64,000 nucleotides of DNA from Omphiscola glabra (GCA_964017045.1 OZ024809.1:6905012-6969011), one strand, 5' to 3'; positions 10,901-23,103 are shown, counted from the first letter of the stretch. The notes: a model not told the origin generated them from the letters alone. A program made the numbers and translations.

Positions 10901-13900
10901 TTCTTCTGTTAGAATCTAAGCACCTTGATGAACGAAGAACTTATGCTGAACGACCAGTCCTATAAAGACGTGACCGGCAGTGGCGGCGGCGGCTACAGCA
11001 CGGGACGTGACGTCACCATCGACGACGAGGACTTCGACGACGAGGACATATCATCAGCAGACGGGAGTGGCTCTGGCAGCACGACACCTGTACACAATCC
11101 GGAGCCAGGTAGGTTATACTGATCTTTGAACTAAGCATAATAAACAACGTTGATTTTTGTAAGTTGTTTTAAAACTAAATAAATCTAAAAACATGAACGA
11201 GCGAAGCTCCGGGTCAAACTATTAATTCCGCTTGATGGGCGGTGGGTGTGTGAGTTTCTCATTGTCCCTTACTTCGTGCAAGCAACATCATAGCTAAGAT
11301 TGGACGTGGGAGGGGGAGGGTTGGTGTGTGAGTTTCTCATTGTCCCCTACTTCGTGCTAGCAACATCATAGCTAAGATTGGACGTGGGAGGGGAGGGTTG
11401 GTGTGTGAGTTTCTCATTGTCCCCTACTTCGTGCTAGCAACATCATAGCTAAGATTGGACGTGGGAGGGGGAGGGTTGCATATCCATTATTTGAGAGCTG
11501 CCACTTGTCACAAGCTGACAGTCCACTTGTCACAAACTGGCAGTCCACGTGTCACAAACTGGCAGACCACGTGTCACAAACTGGCAGACCACACATCACA
11601 CGTTTCCGGATCACATGTCACAAAATGGCAGACCACATGTCACAAACTGGAAGACCACACATCACAAACTGGAAGACCACTCATCACAAACTGGAAGCCC
11701 ACATATTACAAACTGGCAGACCACATATCACAAACTGGCAGACCACACATCACAAACTGGCAGACCACATGTCACTAGATGGCAGACCACATGTCACAAG
11801 ATGGCAGACCACATGTCACAAGATGGCAGACCACATGTCACAAGATGGCAGATTACATGTCACAAGATGGCAGACCACATGTCACAAGATGGCAGACCAC
11901 ATGTCACACACGCTGGTCAACCAAAAACTCACCGTTGGTCATTTTTCAAAGTTCATTTCATCTCGTAAATGTCTCATGGATGCTTCCAATCTCATGTTTA
12001 AAGTTTGTGTGAGTGGCTGAGGTGGGGAGGGACACTAAGTGTGTGTGGCTGGGTGGGGAGGGACACTCCTCAAATAATAACAATAATTACAGCTTTCCAC
12101 CGACTATGGGAGCTAAAGGTCATCAGGAAATCAACGTCTTTCATCTTTAGTTAGACTCTGTATTGATCTGGGCCTGGCGGTCTTTGCTGACATTGATCTG
12201 TTGGCAGTATCAATGAAATCAATCAACTACGATTAAATGTCATCATTGTTGATAAACGTTTGTTTCATGGGCGGAGTCTTGTTACATAAAACATGTCTCC
12301 CGGGCCGCCTATGAACTACTGAGTGTGGTTTACAAATTTGCCTGACGTACCTCATTGAAATAAAAAAACGCATTCCCAACAACCCAGACCCAAGAACTCA
12401 GACCCAACAACCCAGACCCAACAACCCAGACCCAACAACCCAGACCCAAGAGGAAACAGCCAAGATAGAGGAAACAGCCAAGATAGAGGAAACAGCCAAG
12501 ATAGAGGAAACAGCCAAGATAGAGGAAACAGCCAAGATAGAAGAAACAGCCAAGATAGAGGAAACAGCCAAGGTAGAGGAAACAGCCAAGGTAGAGGAAA
12601 CAGCCAAGATGGAGGAAAAAGCCAAGATGGAGGAAAAAGCCAAGATGGAGGAAAAAGCCAAGATGGAGGAAACAGCCAAGGCAGAGGAGGAGTTTAACAC
12701 GTTACGTCTCTGACCAATGGACAATTATGTTGGACTCAACAGAAAGAGTTATTGAAGCTGTCTAATATATGACTTCAGCATGTGACATCAGTGCATGACT
12801 TCATCATATGACTTTTGTGTATGGCTTCAGTCTTTCTTTCTGGTGGTAGTCTGGTGTATGACGTCATCTCTTCTATATCTAAAGACTGGTATGGTGCGGT
12901 CTAGTCTATATCTAAAGACTGGTATGGTGCAGTCTATTCTATATCTAAAGACTGGTTTTGTGCTGTCTATTCTATATCTAAAGACTGGTATGGTGCGTCT
13001 ATTCTATATCTAAAGACTGGTTTTGTGCTGTCTATTCTATATCTAAAGACTGGTATGGTGCGTCTATTCTATATCTAAAGACTGGTATGGTGCGTCTATT
13101 CTATATCTAAAGACTGGTATGGTGCCGTCTAGTCTATATCTTTAATCTCTATCAACAAACAATTCGTAGTGTTTGCCAAAGTTACCCTTTTAAATGATAA
13201 ACGTGGCTTTCCTATGAATTGGCCAACTCCTCTAGAGTTCTGACCATAACGTGGCTTTCCTATGAACTACTCTGACCATAACGTGGCTTTCCTATGAACT
13301 ACTCTGACCATAACGTGGCTTTCCTATGAACTACTCTGACCATAACGTGGCTTTCCTATGAACTACTCTGACCATAACGGAGACCTGTGATACTACGATC
13401 GGTTTTCAGTCAATCTTACACTTCATAAGGGAAGTAAGCCCGTCAAAGGAAATAAAGAGGGTACTGTTAGTGACACACACAGGAAGTGAGTTGAAATGCG
13501 ATGGCCTCATGGGAACGCTGTATTTCATTGGGTAATGCTGCCGGATCTATTTCCATAATGGCGCTATGGGTTGTTTTGGAACTGTTTCAACTTTTTATTG
13601 TTGTGATTGCGTTGAAATCCTAGCTAATCTACCATCAACAACGGTCGGTGTGATTGCGTTGAAATCCTAGCTAATCTACCATCAACAACGGTCGGTGTGA
13701 TTGCGTTGAAATCCTAGCTAATCTACCATCAACAACGGTCGGTGTGATTGCGTTGACATCCTAGCTAATCTACCATCAACAACGGTCGGTGTGATTGCGT
13801 TGACATCCCAGCTAATCTACCATCAACAACGGACGGTGTGATTGCGTTGACATCCTAGCTAATCTACCATCAACAACGGTCGGTGTGATTGCGTTGAAAT

Positions 13901-16596
13901 CCTAGCTAATCTACCACCAACAACGGTCGGTGTGATTGCGTTTCTTTAAAAGCTTTGGGGGAATTTAATTCAACACTGGGCAACACTCAAAAGTGTTGAA
14001 ATCTGATGATGATCAACTGTTGATACATGCTGGAGAAATGAGTGGGTTTGTTGTTTTGTCTTCTGTCCTTAGTGGTGTGGGGGGGGGGGGGGGCTGCCAT
14101 AAATAAATATGTAGGTTGTTTGTAAATTCCTTGGAGTTTGTGTATGGGGGGGGGGGGCAATGTTAATTCCAAATGGTTTTGCTAGAATTCAAGAGAGTTT
14201 AGCAGAGGCAGTTCCACGGGGGTCTCTTACACACGGACTATTTCGTCTCGGACTATTTCGTCTCGGACTATTTCGTCTCGGACTATTTCGTCACGGACTG
14301 TTTCGTCCTCTGTCGTTAAAAAAGAATAGTTACAGGTTATACAATAATCTTTTTATAAAGATATATGAATCGATAAACTTTTATAAAGATATTTGAAGTT
14401 ATCTGTTTATTCTGATATATGAAGTGACCTTTTTATAAAATATATGAAGTGGTCTGTTCACGAGGGTCCTAGCTATAGCCCGCCAATGGTGGCCGAAATG
14501 CTTGAACTTCCCATCTACTAAAGTTACTTGACAGAGCATGCATTCAAATTCAAGTGACGGGATTTATAAATAGATTCCCAATTAGTACCCCAGCCCCCGC
14601 CTACGCCCCTGAACTATATTAATATTCTACTGTCCCACCATACCGGTGATTTAATCATTCAGGATTCAATGGACTACGATTTATTGATTGTTTTGTCACG
14701 TGATACGTGTAAAAACAAGTAAGACTTCCGGGAGGCTGTCTGCAACACACTAGTCGCTCACAAATTTTTCTTCAAACAACTTTCTTCCTTTAATCATAAC
14801 TGAATTATAATTATTGTCACATTTAATGAATGTCATTTAAAGAAACGCGTGTATTCAAGAATATTTTGAAAAGTAAAATTTTTAATTAACACTGGGGAAG
14901 TGCTGATGGAGAGAAACATTGTGCTTTAAAATTAATGATAATGGCAATGGCTGATCAGCTGTTATTATGTGTAGCAGAAAGCCTACCAATGGCTGGTACG
15001 TATCATGTGACAAAACAAGGAAGTGACTCATCGTAGTCCATTGAGACAATTTCATTAAAAATAAAGGAAATATTACGCACCAAACGCACATGCGGCATTG
15101 AAAAGAATCTCATTGAGTGCAGTTATCGGGAATTGTATTTAGCGAAATCAGCGCAATTAGGAAAACAAAGAAAAAGATGGGAAGATAATATCAAAGAATG
15201 GACTGGATTACAACTAGGCGATGCTATGCGTAGGGCAGAAGACCGAGAGGAATGGAGAAGAATAGTGTACATGCCATATGTGGCGCCCCAACGGTCGAAG
15301 GACTACGGGACCTGATGATGATGATGATGATGATGATTAGGACGCAATTCTTTACAATTGCCTTCACATGCCTTTTAATTTCTTGGACATCGTGGAACAA
15401 GCCAGAATTGTGTCATAAAAGTTAAATGAAAGCATCATATAGTTCATCATATAGTTCATCATATAGTTCATCATATAGTTCATCATATAGTTCATCATAT
15501 AGTTCATCATATAGTTCATCATATAGTTCATCATATAGTTCATCATATAGTTCATCATATAGTTCATCAGTAAAAAAAAAAAAAGCAAAGAAAATCAAAG
15601 TATAGAAACAAATGGAGATTTCCTAAGGCCACTAAGGGGTCGTTCGTAAATTACGTCACGCAAAAATGACATTTTTAGACACCCCCTCCCCCCCCCCCCC
15701 CCGTCATGAAGTGTCCCAAAGTCTTTAAACCCCCCCCCCCCCCCTCTCATGTCAGATTACACTTAATAAAATCAAAACATAAATAAAATTTTCATAAATA
15801 AACTAAGATTTTATTATATTTTTAACTTTTTTCCCATAATGGATTAAGATGTAGTATTATTAGAAAACTGTGACGCGAAGCAACAAAGACATCCACAAGC
15901 TAAATGTAAAATGGCCACAACAGTTTTTGTGTCATTTTTCGATATGCGCATAAGGTGTGAGCGACTGAGTTCACAGTACCTTTAACACCTGAGACAATTT
16001 CGAACTCAAATTATTTTTTAAAAATTAGATTAATTAAATAAAGATTTGTCAAATTTTAGATTTTTTTTTAAAGAAGAAAAAAAATGTGACGTCACAATCA
16101 ACCCACATATCAATCAACGTACGTAGTAGCCTGTATGGAAAAATAAAAGCCACAGAACCATACTATTTTTATTGTAATAATTAATTAATCCTTTTTATTT
16201 CCTTTCACATTTTTATTTGATACAATTCAACGGATCCTCATTTTTTAATTATCAATTAATTTTGTTATATGCTTCACTTCAACTAATCTTTATTTATAAT
16301 TACCAATTAATTTTCTTATACTTATATTCTACTATTTAAGTAATCTTTAAAAATTAAATTATCAATTAATTTTGTCATATGCGTCTGCCTGGAGATAAAT
16401 CTTTAAAATACCTCGCTATATTTTTCTCACAATTTCTCCTCTGTTCCCAGCAGTAATCACCACCACCACCAGAGTCCCGAGTGTTGTGACAACCAAACCC
16501 AAGGGACCTAAAGGTTCAGCGGGACAAATGACTGCTTCCATCACCTTACTGCTGTTGTGTGCCGCAGTGTGGTGTCGACTCTGCAAGGCCTTATAA
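7968..16596 (+). CDS. glypican, C-terminal part (GPC3/5-like), 3 exons
   Basis: GPI-anchored heparan-sulfate proteoglycan core protein that modulates Wnt, Hedgehog, BMP and FGF signalling at the cell surface. Only the 3' end is visible. Exon A 7968-8094 starts in phase after a CAG acceptor and ends CGG|GTATGT; it encodes the conserved motif NNPEVKV. Exon B 10913-11108 (TTAG acceptor, CCAG|GTAGGT donor) has an N-glycosylation NLS, then GSGGGG and an acidic run DDEDFDDED before SADGSGSGS, the expected glycosaminoglycan attachment site. Exon C 16451-16596 has a Thr-rich stalk, KGPKGSAGQ, a hydrophobic tail ASITLLLLCAAVW and a stop, which is a GPI-anchor signal. Phases join exactly (0, then 1). 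The residues after NPEVKV (PDPAVMS, then a helix) look more like GPC3/5 than GPC4/6 from memory. The upstream Cys-rich exons lie outside the window or were not recognised. Confidence 0.9.
8251..8396. repeat. 18-bp minisatellite
   Basis: Eight copies of tatgtacgtcatgtgttt, directly in the glypican intron after exon A. Open on both strands. Not coding. Confidence 0.92.
8405..8560. repeat. ~17-bp CA-rich tandem repeat
   Basis: Repeats of acacacatacttacctacat with drift. Similar acacatactta sequence resumes at about 9488-9620, so the element at 8571-9485 appears inserted inside this array. Confidence 0.8.
8571..9485. mobile_element. TIR-like non-autonomous element in a CA-rich array
   Basis: The left end ggcagaccgaat and the right end attcggtcggtctcc are imperfect inverted repeats. 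Just inside both ends are several copies of ttcggtttcggccgaaa-like palindromes (8574-8690 and 9405-9460). The middle is AT-rich with a CTGT tract and a G run, and no protein-coding frame. Flanking sequence on both sides is the same acacacatactta repeat, which supports insertion. Superfamily not assigned. Confidence 0.55.
9913..10240. repeat. 24-bp minisatellite
   Basis: About 13 copies of ggcagtctaagaggggcttt-type units of 24 bp with variants. Glypican intron between exons A and B. Confidence 0.9.
10291..10468. mobile_element. hAT-type MITE (CAGTGTTTCTCAA ends)
   Basis: 178 bp. The left end cagtgtttctcaaatggtgg and the right end catttgggaaacgctg are inverted repeats. Flanks gtttagca and gtttggaa agree at 6 of 8 bases, consistent with an aged 8-bp target duplication. 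CAGTGTTTCTCAA is a common hAT terminus. Confidence 0.75.
11245..11480. repeat. 78-bp tandem repeat (3 copies)
   Basis: Three long units beginning ggtgtgtgagtttctcattg and containing gctaagattggacgtggg. The last is truncated. Glypican intron after exon B. Confidence 0.9.
11505..11915. repeat. ~22-bp minisatellite
   Basis: About 19 copies of a unit like ccacatgtcacaaactggca, switching to the variant cacaagatggcagaccacat in the right half. The two variant blocks show segmental spread of mutations. Spurious frames open in all three + phases. Confidence 0.92.
12376..12690. repeat. 12-bp then 18-bp tandem repeats
   Basis: A short block of acccagacccaa units (12376-12452) is followed by about 13 copies of the 18-bp unit acagccaagatagaggaa with variants. 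Minus-strand frame with a 6-residue period is a by-product. Confidence 0.9.
12860..13145. repeat. ~30-bp minisatellite
   Basis: Nine units with the core ctatatctaaagactggtat followed by ggtgc, with length variants. Confidence 0.88.
13200..13380. repeat. 32-bp minisatellite
   Basis: Five copies with the core aacgtggctttcctatgaac plus tactctgaccat. Confidence 0.9.
13603..13940. repeat. 47-bp minisatellite
   Basis: Seven copies of a unit starting gtgtgattgcgttgaaatcc and ending accatcaacaacggtcg. Very low divergence. Confidence 0.92.
14231..14310. repeat. 15-bp tandem repeat
   Basis: Five copies of ggactatttcgtctc. Preceded by G runs near 14080 and 14147. Confidence 0.88.
14312..15130. other. 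intronic sequence, nothing recognised
   Basis: AT-rich unique sequence inside the last glypican intron with a few degenerate ttataaagatatatgaa repeats at 14350-14450. No coding exon recognised. Confidence 0.5.
15133..15325 (+). pseudogene. RTE-like retrotransposon 3' end (RT C-terminal tail)
   Basis: The frame ends with KRWEDNIKEWTGL, AMRRAEDREEWRRIV and VAPQRSKDYGT, then a stop. This is the familiar C-terminal tail of RTE/jockey-like reverse transcriptases. A (TGA)n microsatellite follows at once (15314-15338), as is usual at 3' ends of these elements. Only the last 60 or so codons remain, so it is a 5'-truncated copy in the glypican intron. A second copy lies at 47033-47190. Confidence 0.8.
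15434..15570. repeat. 12-bp tandem repeat
   Basis: About 11 perfect copies of tcatatagttca. Minus strand reads (MNYM)n, an artefact. Confidence 0.93.
15634..15750. mobile_element. GGGTCGT-type transposon end
   Basis: Sequence aaggggtcgttcgtaaatta followed by cgtcacgcaaaaatgac and two C-rich runs. It resembles the terminal sequence of the element at 42795-44118 (aagggtcgtccattaattac). A partner right end is not evident, so this may be a solo or truncated end. Confidence 0.5.
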
Positions 16597-16864
16597 CATC
16601 AAGCAATGTGATTCTGATGGATGCGTGTTTGCAGAGAGGGGACAAAATGGACGGTGCGAGAATCCTTGAGCGAGGCTAATAATAGTGTTGTATTTTGATC
16701 TGTTGTAAGTTGTACTGTAAATGATTTAAGTTTTAAATGAAGCTGTGTAAATGGTAAGTGTATTGTGAATATTTAAGAGCATTCAATTTTGGATGGTTCG
16801 TGGGAAGTGAACTCTGCTGGCTAAAGGGGGTTGCGAAGTGTACGTATAATTTGTAATGAGTGTA

Positions 16865-16870
16865 AATAAA
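16865..16870 (+). terminator. candidate glypican poly(A) signal
   Basis: AATAAA 269 bases after the glypican stop codon. It overlaps a Pumilio-type TGTAAATA. Further AATAAA motifs lie at 20798 and 20907, so the true 3' end could be up to 4 kb further on. Confidence 0.4.
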
Positions 16871-17195
16871 TTGACATATGGCATTTATTAGTTCTTGCAA
16901 TTTTCAGTTTTCATTGAATTTCGGGGATAAATGGACCACAGGGTAACCCCAAATTTTAAGAGCTAATGAAAAGGAACGCAATACTCTTATAATCAAATGT
17001 TAGAACAGAAAATAATATTTTGTTAAAAGTGTGAGAACCACTGGTAAATGTAGCTCCAGATTTATTTTATCAAAAAGTTGAAAAATTGGTTTGAAAATTT
17101 TTAAGAGACTAGAGTCTACCTGTTTGGTCCCCAAACTCTGATATTTTATGTATTTCCTTTGATATCATTTCTGTAGTAGAAGATACAAGGATAAC

Positions 17196-17365
17196 TTTAG
17201 GACACACTTAGTTCACTGCTACAAGACACACTTAGTCCACTGCTACAAGACACACTTAGTTCACTGCTACAAGACACACTTAGTCCACTGCTACAAGACA
17301 CACTTAGTTCACTGCTACAAGACACACTTAGTTCACTGCTACTAGACACACTTAGTCCAGTGCTA
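17196..17365. repeat. 24-bp minisatellite
   Basis: Seven copies of a unit with the core gacacacttagttcactgct. Confidence 0.9.
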
Positions 17366-18060
17366 AAGTGTGATTCAGAAAATCAGAGAATTATTTTTAA
17401 AATAAAATCTAGTTAGAAATGACTAATGCATCTAGGTATAATTTATCGGTCAGTTTGTGAAATAAAACAATGAAGTATGAAAATGTGCATAAAAAGTGAC
17501 ATTTGAAATCACTGCTGTAAGTAATTATATCTCTAGGTCCTCATATATTTTGTCTTGATTGTGCTCTCTCTCTCTCTCTCTTACTCTCTCTCTCCCTGTG
17601 TATTGCCAGCCTGTAAGCTTGTGCCATTCCTTGTTATTTTTTCTAGTGCTATTGTGAATGGTTAGTGCCTTTTGTCAACAAAAAACCTTTGTCAACCAGA
17701 TTTTTCTCCCTCTGAGTGCTGCAATCATCTTTTCATTTTTTTTAAATATATTATTTATAAACTTTTGGAAGTCTTGTATTTTACTTCCTTTTTTATTAAT
17801 GTTATGACATAAACAATGAATTTTACAGAATGTAGGTTAATTGTATTAAAGTAAAAAATATTGTAAATTGTCATTTATAGTTGTATTGCTATTTATAGTT
17901 TATTGTAGCACTTGTAAACAATTTTTTTTTAAAATGCAGGCATTGTACTTAAAGTCAAGCTATAGCCCCTTATCTTCCATTGTTAACTTTCTTCTAATTA
18001 CCAGAGCTGTAAAACTAATTTCTTGTTAATTGGGTATTCTTCAAAAAAATAATAACTTTG

Positions 18061-18163
18061 AATTGTTAGAACTTCCCCTCTGAATTTTGTATTTATTGTT
18101 AGAACTTCCCCTCTGAATTTTGTATTTATTGTTAGAACTTCCCCTCTGAATTTTGTATTTATC
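18061..18163. repeat. 33-bp tandem repeat (3 copies)
   Basis: Three copies of a unit beginning tgttagaacttcccctctga. Confidence 0.9.
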
Positions 18164-19998
18164 AACCAACCAAAAAAACTCTTCATTGCTTAATTTTAAT
18201 CCTGTCCTTGATTGTGAACCGAAAGATTCATTAACTAAAATATACTGTTGGTTTTTTTTTTTAACTCTTATAAATAGCATTTTTTAATAAATGTTAAAAC
18301 AGTTAGTATATATATTTTTTTTTTCATTTTTTTTTTCATTTTTAGGCAATGAATACAAGGGTTATTGACAGTATATTATTTCTTACCATAGGTCCTTTTG
18401 CAATAAATGTGTCTTTAAATATATTAGTCTAATTACAAGATTATTTAGTTTTGGCATATCTGTGTGTTCATAACCTTATGGACAAATTTCAGTTTCATTT
18501 GAGAGCATGAAAATAAGATTTTTATGTGAAGTAGACATTTTTTTTTTATTTTGCAGTGACATCTTATAATAAATATGAATGTATTTTTCTTTCATATAAA
18601 AAAAGGGAAACACCTTAATTTAAAAATGTGTCGTTGCATATTATAGCATTTGTTAATGTGATATGTAATGGACCTTGTAAATAGTTTTTTCTAAAAATGT
18701 TATTTTGATGATGCTTCATGTTTTAACTAATGTACTTTATTTTTTGTATGTGTTTTCATTGTTGTTACATCTTAAAGCTTTATTCTCTTTTAATTGATAC
18801 ATTGTCAACTGCTAAGATGGAACTGATAACACAAATAGATACAAGTCAAGCGTAACAGATAACACAAATAGATACAAGTCAAGCTTAATCCTCATTTTAA
18901 AGAAGTGTTTCAACATTATAATTTCCCAAAACATTTCATTTTAGTCCACATAGGCAGCTGCTGTAAAGATAGAAACTTCTTATGACTACTGTTAGTGTTA
19001 GTTCAAATAAGGACATCAGTATATTGCTTTTTAATTTTTTTTTAAAAATAAAATCTTCCAGTAGATAGCTAGAGCATGAGATTTGTTTTGTGTATGATTA
19101 TTTTAGAAATTTAAAATTTCTATGAATTGGTTTAATCATTTGTGAAAATTAAGTTATTTTTTAACTGATTGGGGTAATTATTTATGTAGAAACCCTATTC
19201 AGCATGAAATCTATATTGTATTTAGCTGAATATTGTTTCCTCGCAGGCTATTAATATTATTGTATAACGGTTCTAACTGTCTGAATAGTAATGGAGTTGT
19301 CTCAAGATTATCTCAACCAAACCAGCAAATATTTTTTATTGAAAAAAAAAAAGATTATTGCAATTTTCTGCTCTTGTGTTGTTGTACATAAATGTCAACA
19401 CTCATGAATATACATAACATATTTTATATGTGTGTGAGGTCATCGTCCTTTTGTTAAGTTTTAATGTATGAAAATTTTTTTTATCTTGAATTATTATTAT
19501 TATTTTTTAATTAATTGTAAAAAAAAATAATGCAAAAAAAAAAAATATATATATATATATAATATGTCCATATTTTGTCCAATTCTAATTAGTTGACTGA
19601 TCATTCATTCCTACATAATCATTGGAATATGCTTGTTGAATGAAGCGTGACCTTTGGCCAATTTGATTATTTGTATTGGTATTCAGATTTAGCCCATGTT
19701 GCATATTTGGCTCATTTATAAATTCATCAATGGATTTAATGGAGGTTGGAAGAAAAAAAAGTTATGGGAAGCCATTAAAAAAAAAGCATCTGTGGCCAAG
19801 TTTTTATTATGTCATTAAGTAACAAAGAAAATGCTTAGGACCCAGGGAAAAGGCTTGCTTAAATGTAAATCAGCAAGGGGCGTAAACTGTAAGGGAAATA
19901 ACCCGAGGAGAATCAATTTAAAAAAATAATAAATCTTCAACTCCATTATGCAAACATTAAATTTTATTCGAATAAAGACCGAGATGGGATAGTTGATT

Positions 19999-20325
19999 CA
20001 TTGTTAGAAAGCCCGGTACTTCAATTTTAATTCGCCGCAAAAATTATTAAAATTAAACATATACATTATTTCCCATTGCCATTAAAACCAGGGATATGTC
20101 GGTTATTCAAAGATAAACACATGTTATGGCTGCTAGCACATCGTCTGACAGCATGTATAATACTGTGTTGTTGTAGAAAGAAGATACTACTGGCTTTATC
20201 GTGAACTAATTCAGAAATTGTCAAAAAATTCATGGCGTCTACAGATATAGCTGCATAGATTAGAATAACATTAATAATAATTTTTGCTGTGAATTAAAAT
20301 TGAAGTGCCGAAAGCCCTTCATTTT
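19999..20325. mobile_element. palindromic MITE-like element
   Basis: The left arm carries ggtacttcaattttaattc then gccgcaaaaattatta. The right arm carries its inverse, taataatttttgctgtgaa then ttaaaattgaagtgccg. About 35 bp of terminal inverted repeat encloses some 250 bp without coding potential. No target duplication identified. Confidence 0.6.
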
Positions 20326-21649
20326 ATTTCATTGCATTGGCAGCCATTGGCCTCATGTATGTGTGAATGGGGTTTAAGATAATGTGTACGTCAACTGTGA
20401 ACAACATACCTAACCCTTGTTTACAGTTATCTTACAGGTCTCTTGTAGGGCGATATGACTCCAAATATTGTTATTAATAAAATTTGTATTTTATATATAT
20501 CCGCCATATTGAATACCTGGACAAGGTTGCAAAACCATTTTAAATGATTTTTATGCTAACATTAAGTCAGTGCTGCACTCAGAGTGCAAACTTTATTTGC
20601 AAATTGGTGAAATGATGTTTCAGAATTTAATTAGGGGCTTGTGAACTCGTAAATTGCACTAACCAAACTTTGGTAAATTCAGAGAAATAAATTATGGGTG
20701 GAAATTATTAGACTGAAGTGAAAGAATCTTTTTAAGTATTTCTTTTTTTTTAAATTTCCACTTCTGTCCCTAAGAGAATATGAAAAGAAATGAAAACAAT
20801 AAAGGGACTGCATTCAAGTCTTTCATGTTTCTGTATTTGTTTTCATTATTATTTTCTAAATGGAGTTAATGCACTTGTCATACCTGACAAAAAAAATAAT
20901 GTTTGCAATAAATGTTACACTCTTAAATTATTCAGTTTCCATTTTTTAAAATTAATAGAACAATTATGAAAATAATGCAATTTTAACAAATGTGTTCAAC
21001 ATTTCCTGAAGGGAATTTAAGACAGAATTAATTTAAGAAGCTACTGTTGAGAATAGTGTTAAAATTTATCAGAAAATCTATTCTTTAAAATAAAAATATA
21101 TTTATAATTACTTTACTGTCACCCCATTATAGTTGTCCTCACATCAATTTTCTCAATTTACTTTTCTATATTAAAAAAATTGATAACAAATATAAGGACA
21201 TTTACTCATTTATCAAATTATTTATACATGTAAATTTTCAGTTTAATTTTTGGCATCTTTTTCTCTTCTTTTTAAATTATGATAACAATAGTATACAACA
21301 ATAAATTGTTAAATTAAAAATTATAATTTAATCCTCATTGTAAATAAACATAATTTCAATTGCTCTTTGAGTTTGCTTTAAATTTTTACATAATTAAATA
21401 TTCTTTTATATGGAAATGTGACTGACTAAAAGCAAGTATTCTTTTAAACAGGGCTAGGGGGGGGGGGGGGGGAAATCCATGAATAAGACGTCTGTGAATC
21501 TACATACTGTTATAAGATGTTTTCTTTGTTACTAGATGTTAGTATAGTAATTAATAAATGTAGTTGGTTTTAAATTGACCCATAAGAAAAATAATGCGTA
21601 ACAAAGGAATGAAGGATCAGGATATAAAAAAAACAAAGCTAGTGAAAGA

Positions 21650-21692
21650 ACACAACATTTTAATACAATTTTTATATTGAACTACAAAACAA
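21650..21692. repeat. dispersed repeat, copy 1
   Basis: cacaacattttaatac, then a short spacer, then tttttatattgaactacaaa. The same pair of blocks recurs at 23519-23562. Nature unknown. Confidence 0.5.
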
Positions 21693-22606
21693 CAAGTAGA
21701 AAGTAGACTAACAATGATGGCGAGACATACACTGATGGCAGAACAATGTTAACGGTATAAGTTTTAACAAGTATCTTCGTACACACAGTCCCTAGGATTT
21801 CTGGAGATCATCTTAAGGTCTGGAGACTTGTGTCTAGTCCCTGCAGTTGACCATCTTATTAAGCGGTGAGAAATTCCCAGAACAGAAAGGGAGTGGGTCA
21901 AAACAATGCTGAGCCAAAAATAAACTCTCTGGTGAACTACATGGGTAAAAGGTTTACACTAAGGCCATAACAAAACTATTAAAAAATGATTGAAATCACA
22001 TCAAAACTTTCTCATTTATCAGTTACGTTTGCAAACGTTTGTTAGTAACAATGCTACTTATCTAAACACTTAAAATAGACTTACTTAAAAATAATTTCAA
22101 GAAATGGCACAGTCTTCAACAAGATCTTAAATCGAAGTTTTGGGTACCTCCATTCAGTGGCATTTTTTCCTGCTCATGTTAAGTACTATGAAGTCTTGAG
22201 ATTTATAAATGAAAAATAAATCTTTTGTGAAAGTAAGGACAATTGTCCACACTAAAACCAACTCAACCGTAGCCAGGTTTTAACATTGGGGTGGGTGGCG
22301 GTGGGTGGACCACATTATAAAAAGCCCACTAACCAAAATTAATATTTCATTTAATTAAAATTATATCCATAAAAATTTTATTTTTAAAAAATGCTTACTA
22401 CTACATTACCTGAAGATTGGAAACTAATATGTATAATTAATTAGTAATGGTATGCAGTACTGGACAAGATTTTTTAAAATAAATACTGCACAACAAATTA
22501 TTTTCCTCTAGGCTTTCTTGTTGCAAAGTTATCTTCAGTTTTTCATTATTCTCTTCATTATCAAACTTCCTATGTACCGGTACATTAGTCCATTATTCTC
22601 TTCATT

Positions 22607-22767
22607 CAGTGGCGTAGCGAGGGGGGGGGGGCATCATGCCCTGGGCGCTACTCACAAAGGTGCGCCAAATGGTATACTTTACATATAATATTGTATGGTT
22701 TTTGAATAGGGGGGGGCGCTAAAAAGGTATTGTGCCCTGGGCGCGAGTTAAGCTCGCTACGCCACTG
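22607..22767. mobile_element. hAT MITE, CAGTGGCGTAG family, copy 1
   Basis: Inverted-repeat ends cagtggcgtagcgag and gctcgctacgccactg. Perfect 8-bp target duplication tcttcatt at 22599-22606 and 22768-22775. The internal gcatcatgcc, gggcgctactc and gcgctaaaaaggtat blocks are shared with six other copies. No coding capacity. Confidence 0.9.
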
Positions 22768-23060
22768 TCTTCATTATCAAACTTCTTATTTACCGGTAAA
22801 TTAGTCCATTTTCTCTTCATTATCAAACTTCCTATTTACCGGTACATTAGTCAAGGCACAGTTGAGTTGTATCAGTTTCACTCTTAATTTTTCCAACCAT
22901 TAATCTGATTATTTAAATTTGTTGAATCAATTCAGATGTTATTTCTAACTATTAATGGAATTTTAAAAAATTATTTAAGCAAGTAACAATTTTTAAAAAC
23001 CAAATTCTAAAAATAGTAAAAAAATTGTGCTGAACTGTGTGTAGTTTTTTTACGCCGGGT

Positions 23061-23103
23061 CCGGGTATTTACTCAAGTCCGGGTATTTTGAGTAAATACC
23101 CGG
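23061..23103. repeat. 14-bp perfect inverted repeat (hairpin)
   Basis: ccgggtatttactc at 23061-23074 pairs perfectly with gagtaaatacccgg at 23090-23103 across a 15-base loop, which itself repeats ccgggtatttt. Could be a small foldback element. Confidence 0.7.

Larger units (their letters stand above)
16597..21450 (+). other. AT-rich, relatively repeat-poor region, possible long glypican 3' UTR
   Basis: This is one of the longest stretches nearly free of minisatellites and MITEs, lying directly after the glypican stop. It carries several TGTAAATA (Pumilio-type) motifs (16861, 18674, 21343) and scattered AATAAA signals, but no open frame over 100 codons. The contrast with its flanks suggests either an extended 3' UTR or conserved intergenic sequence. 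This is inference only. Confidence 0.35.
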
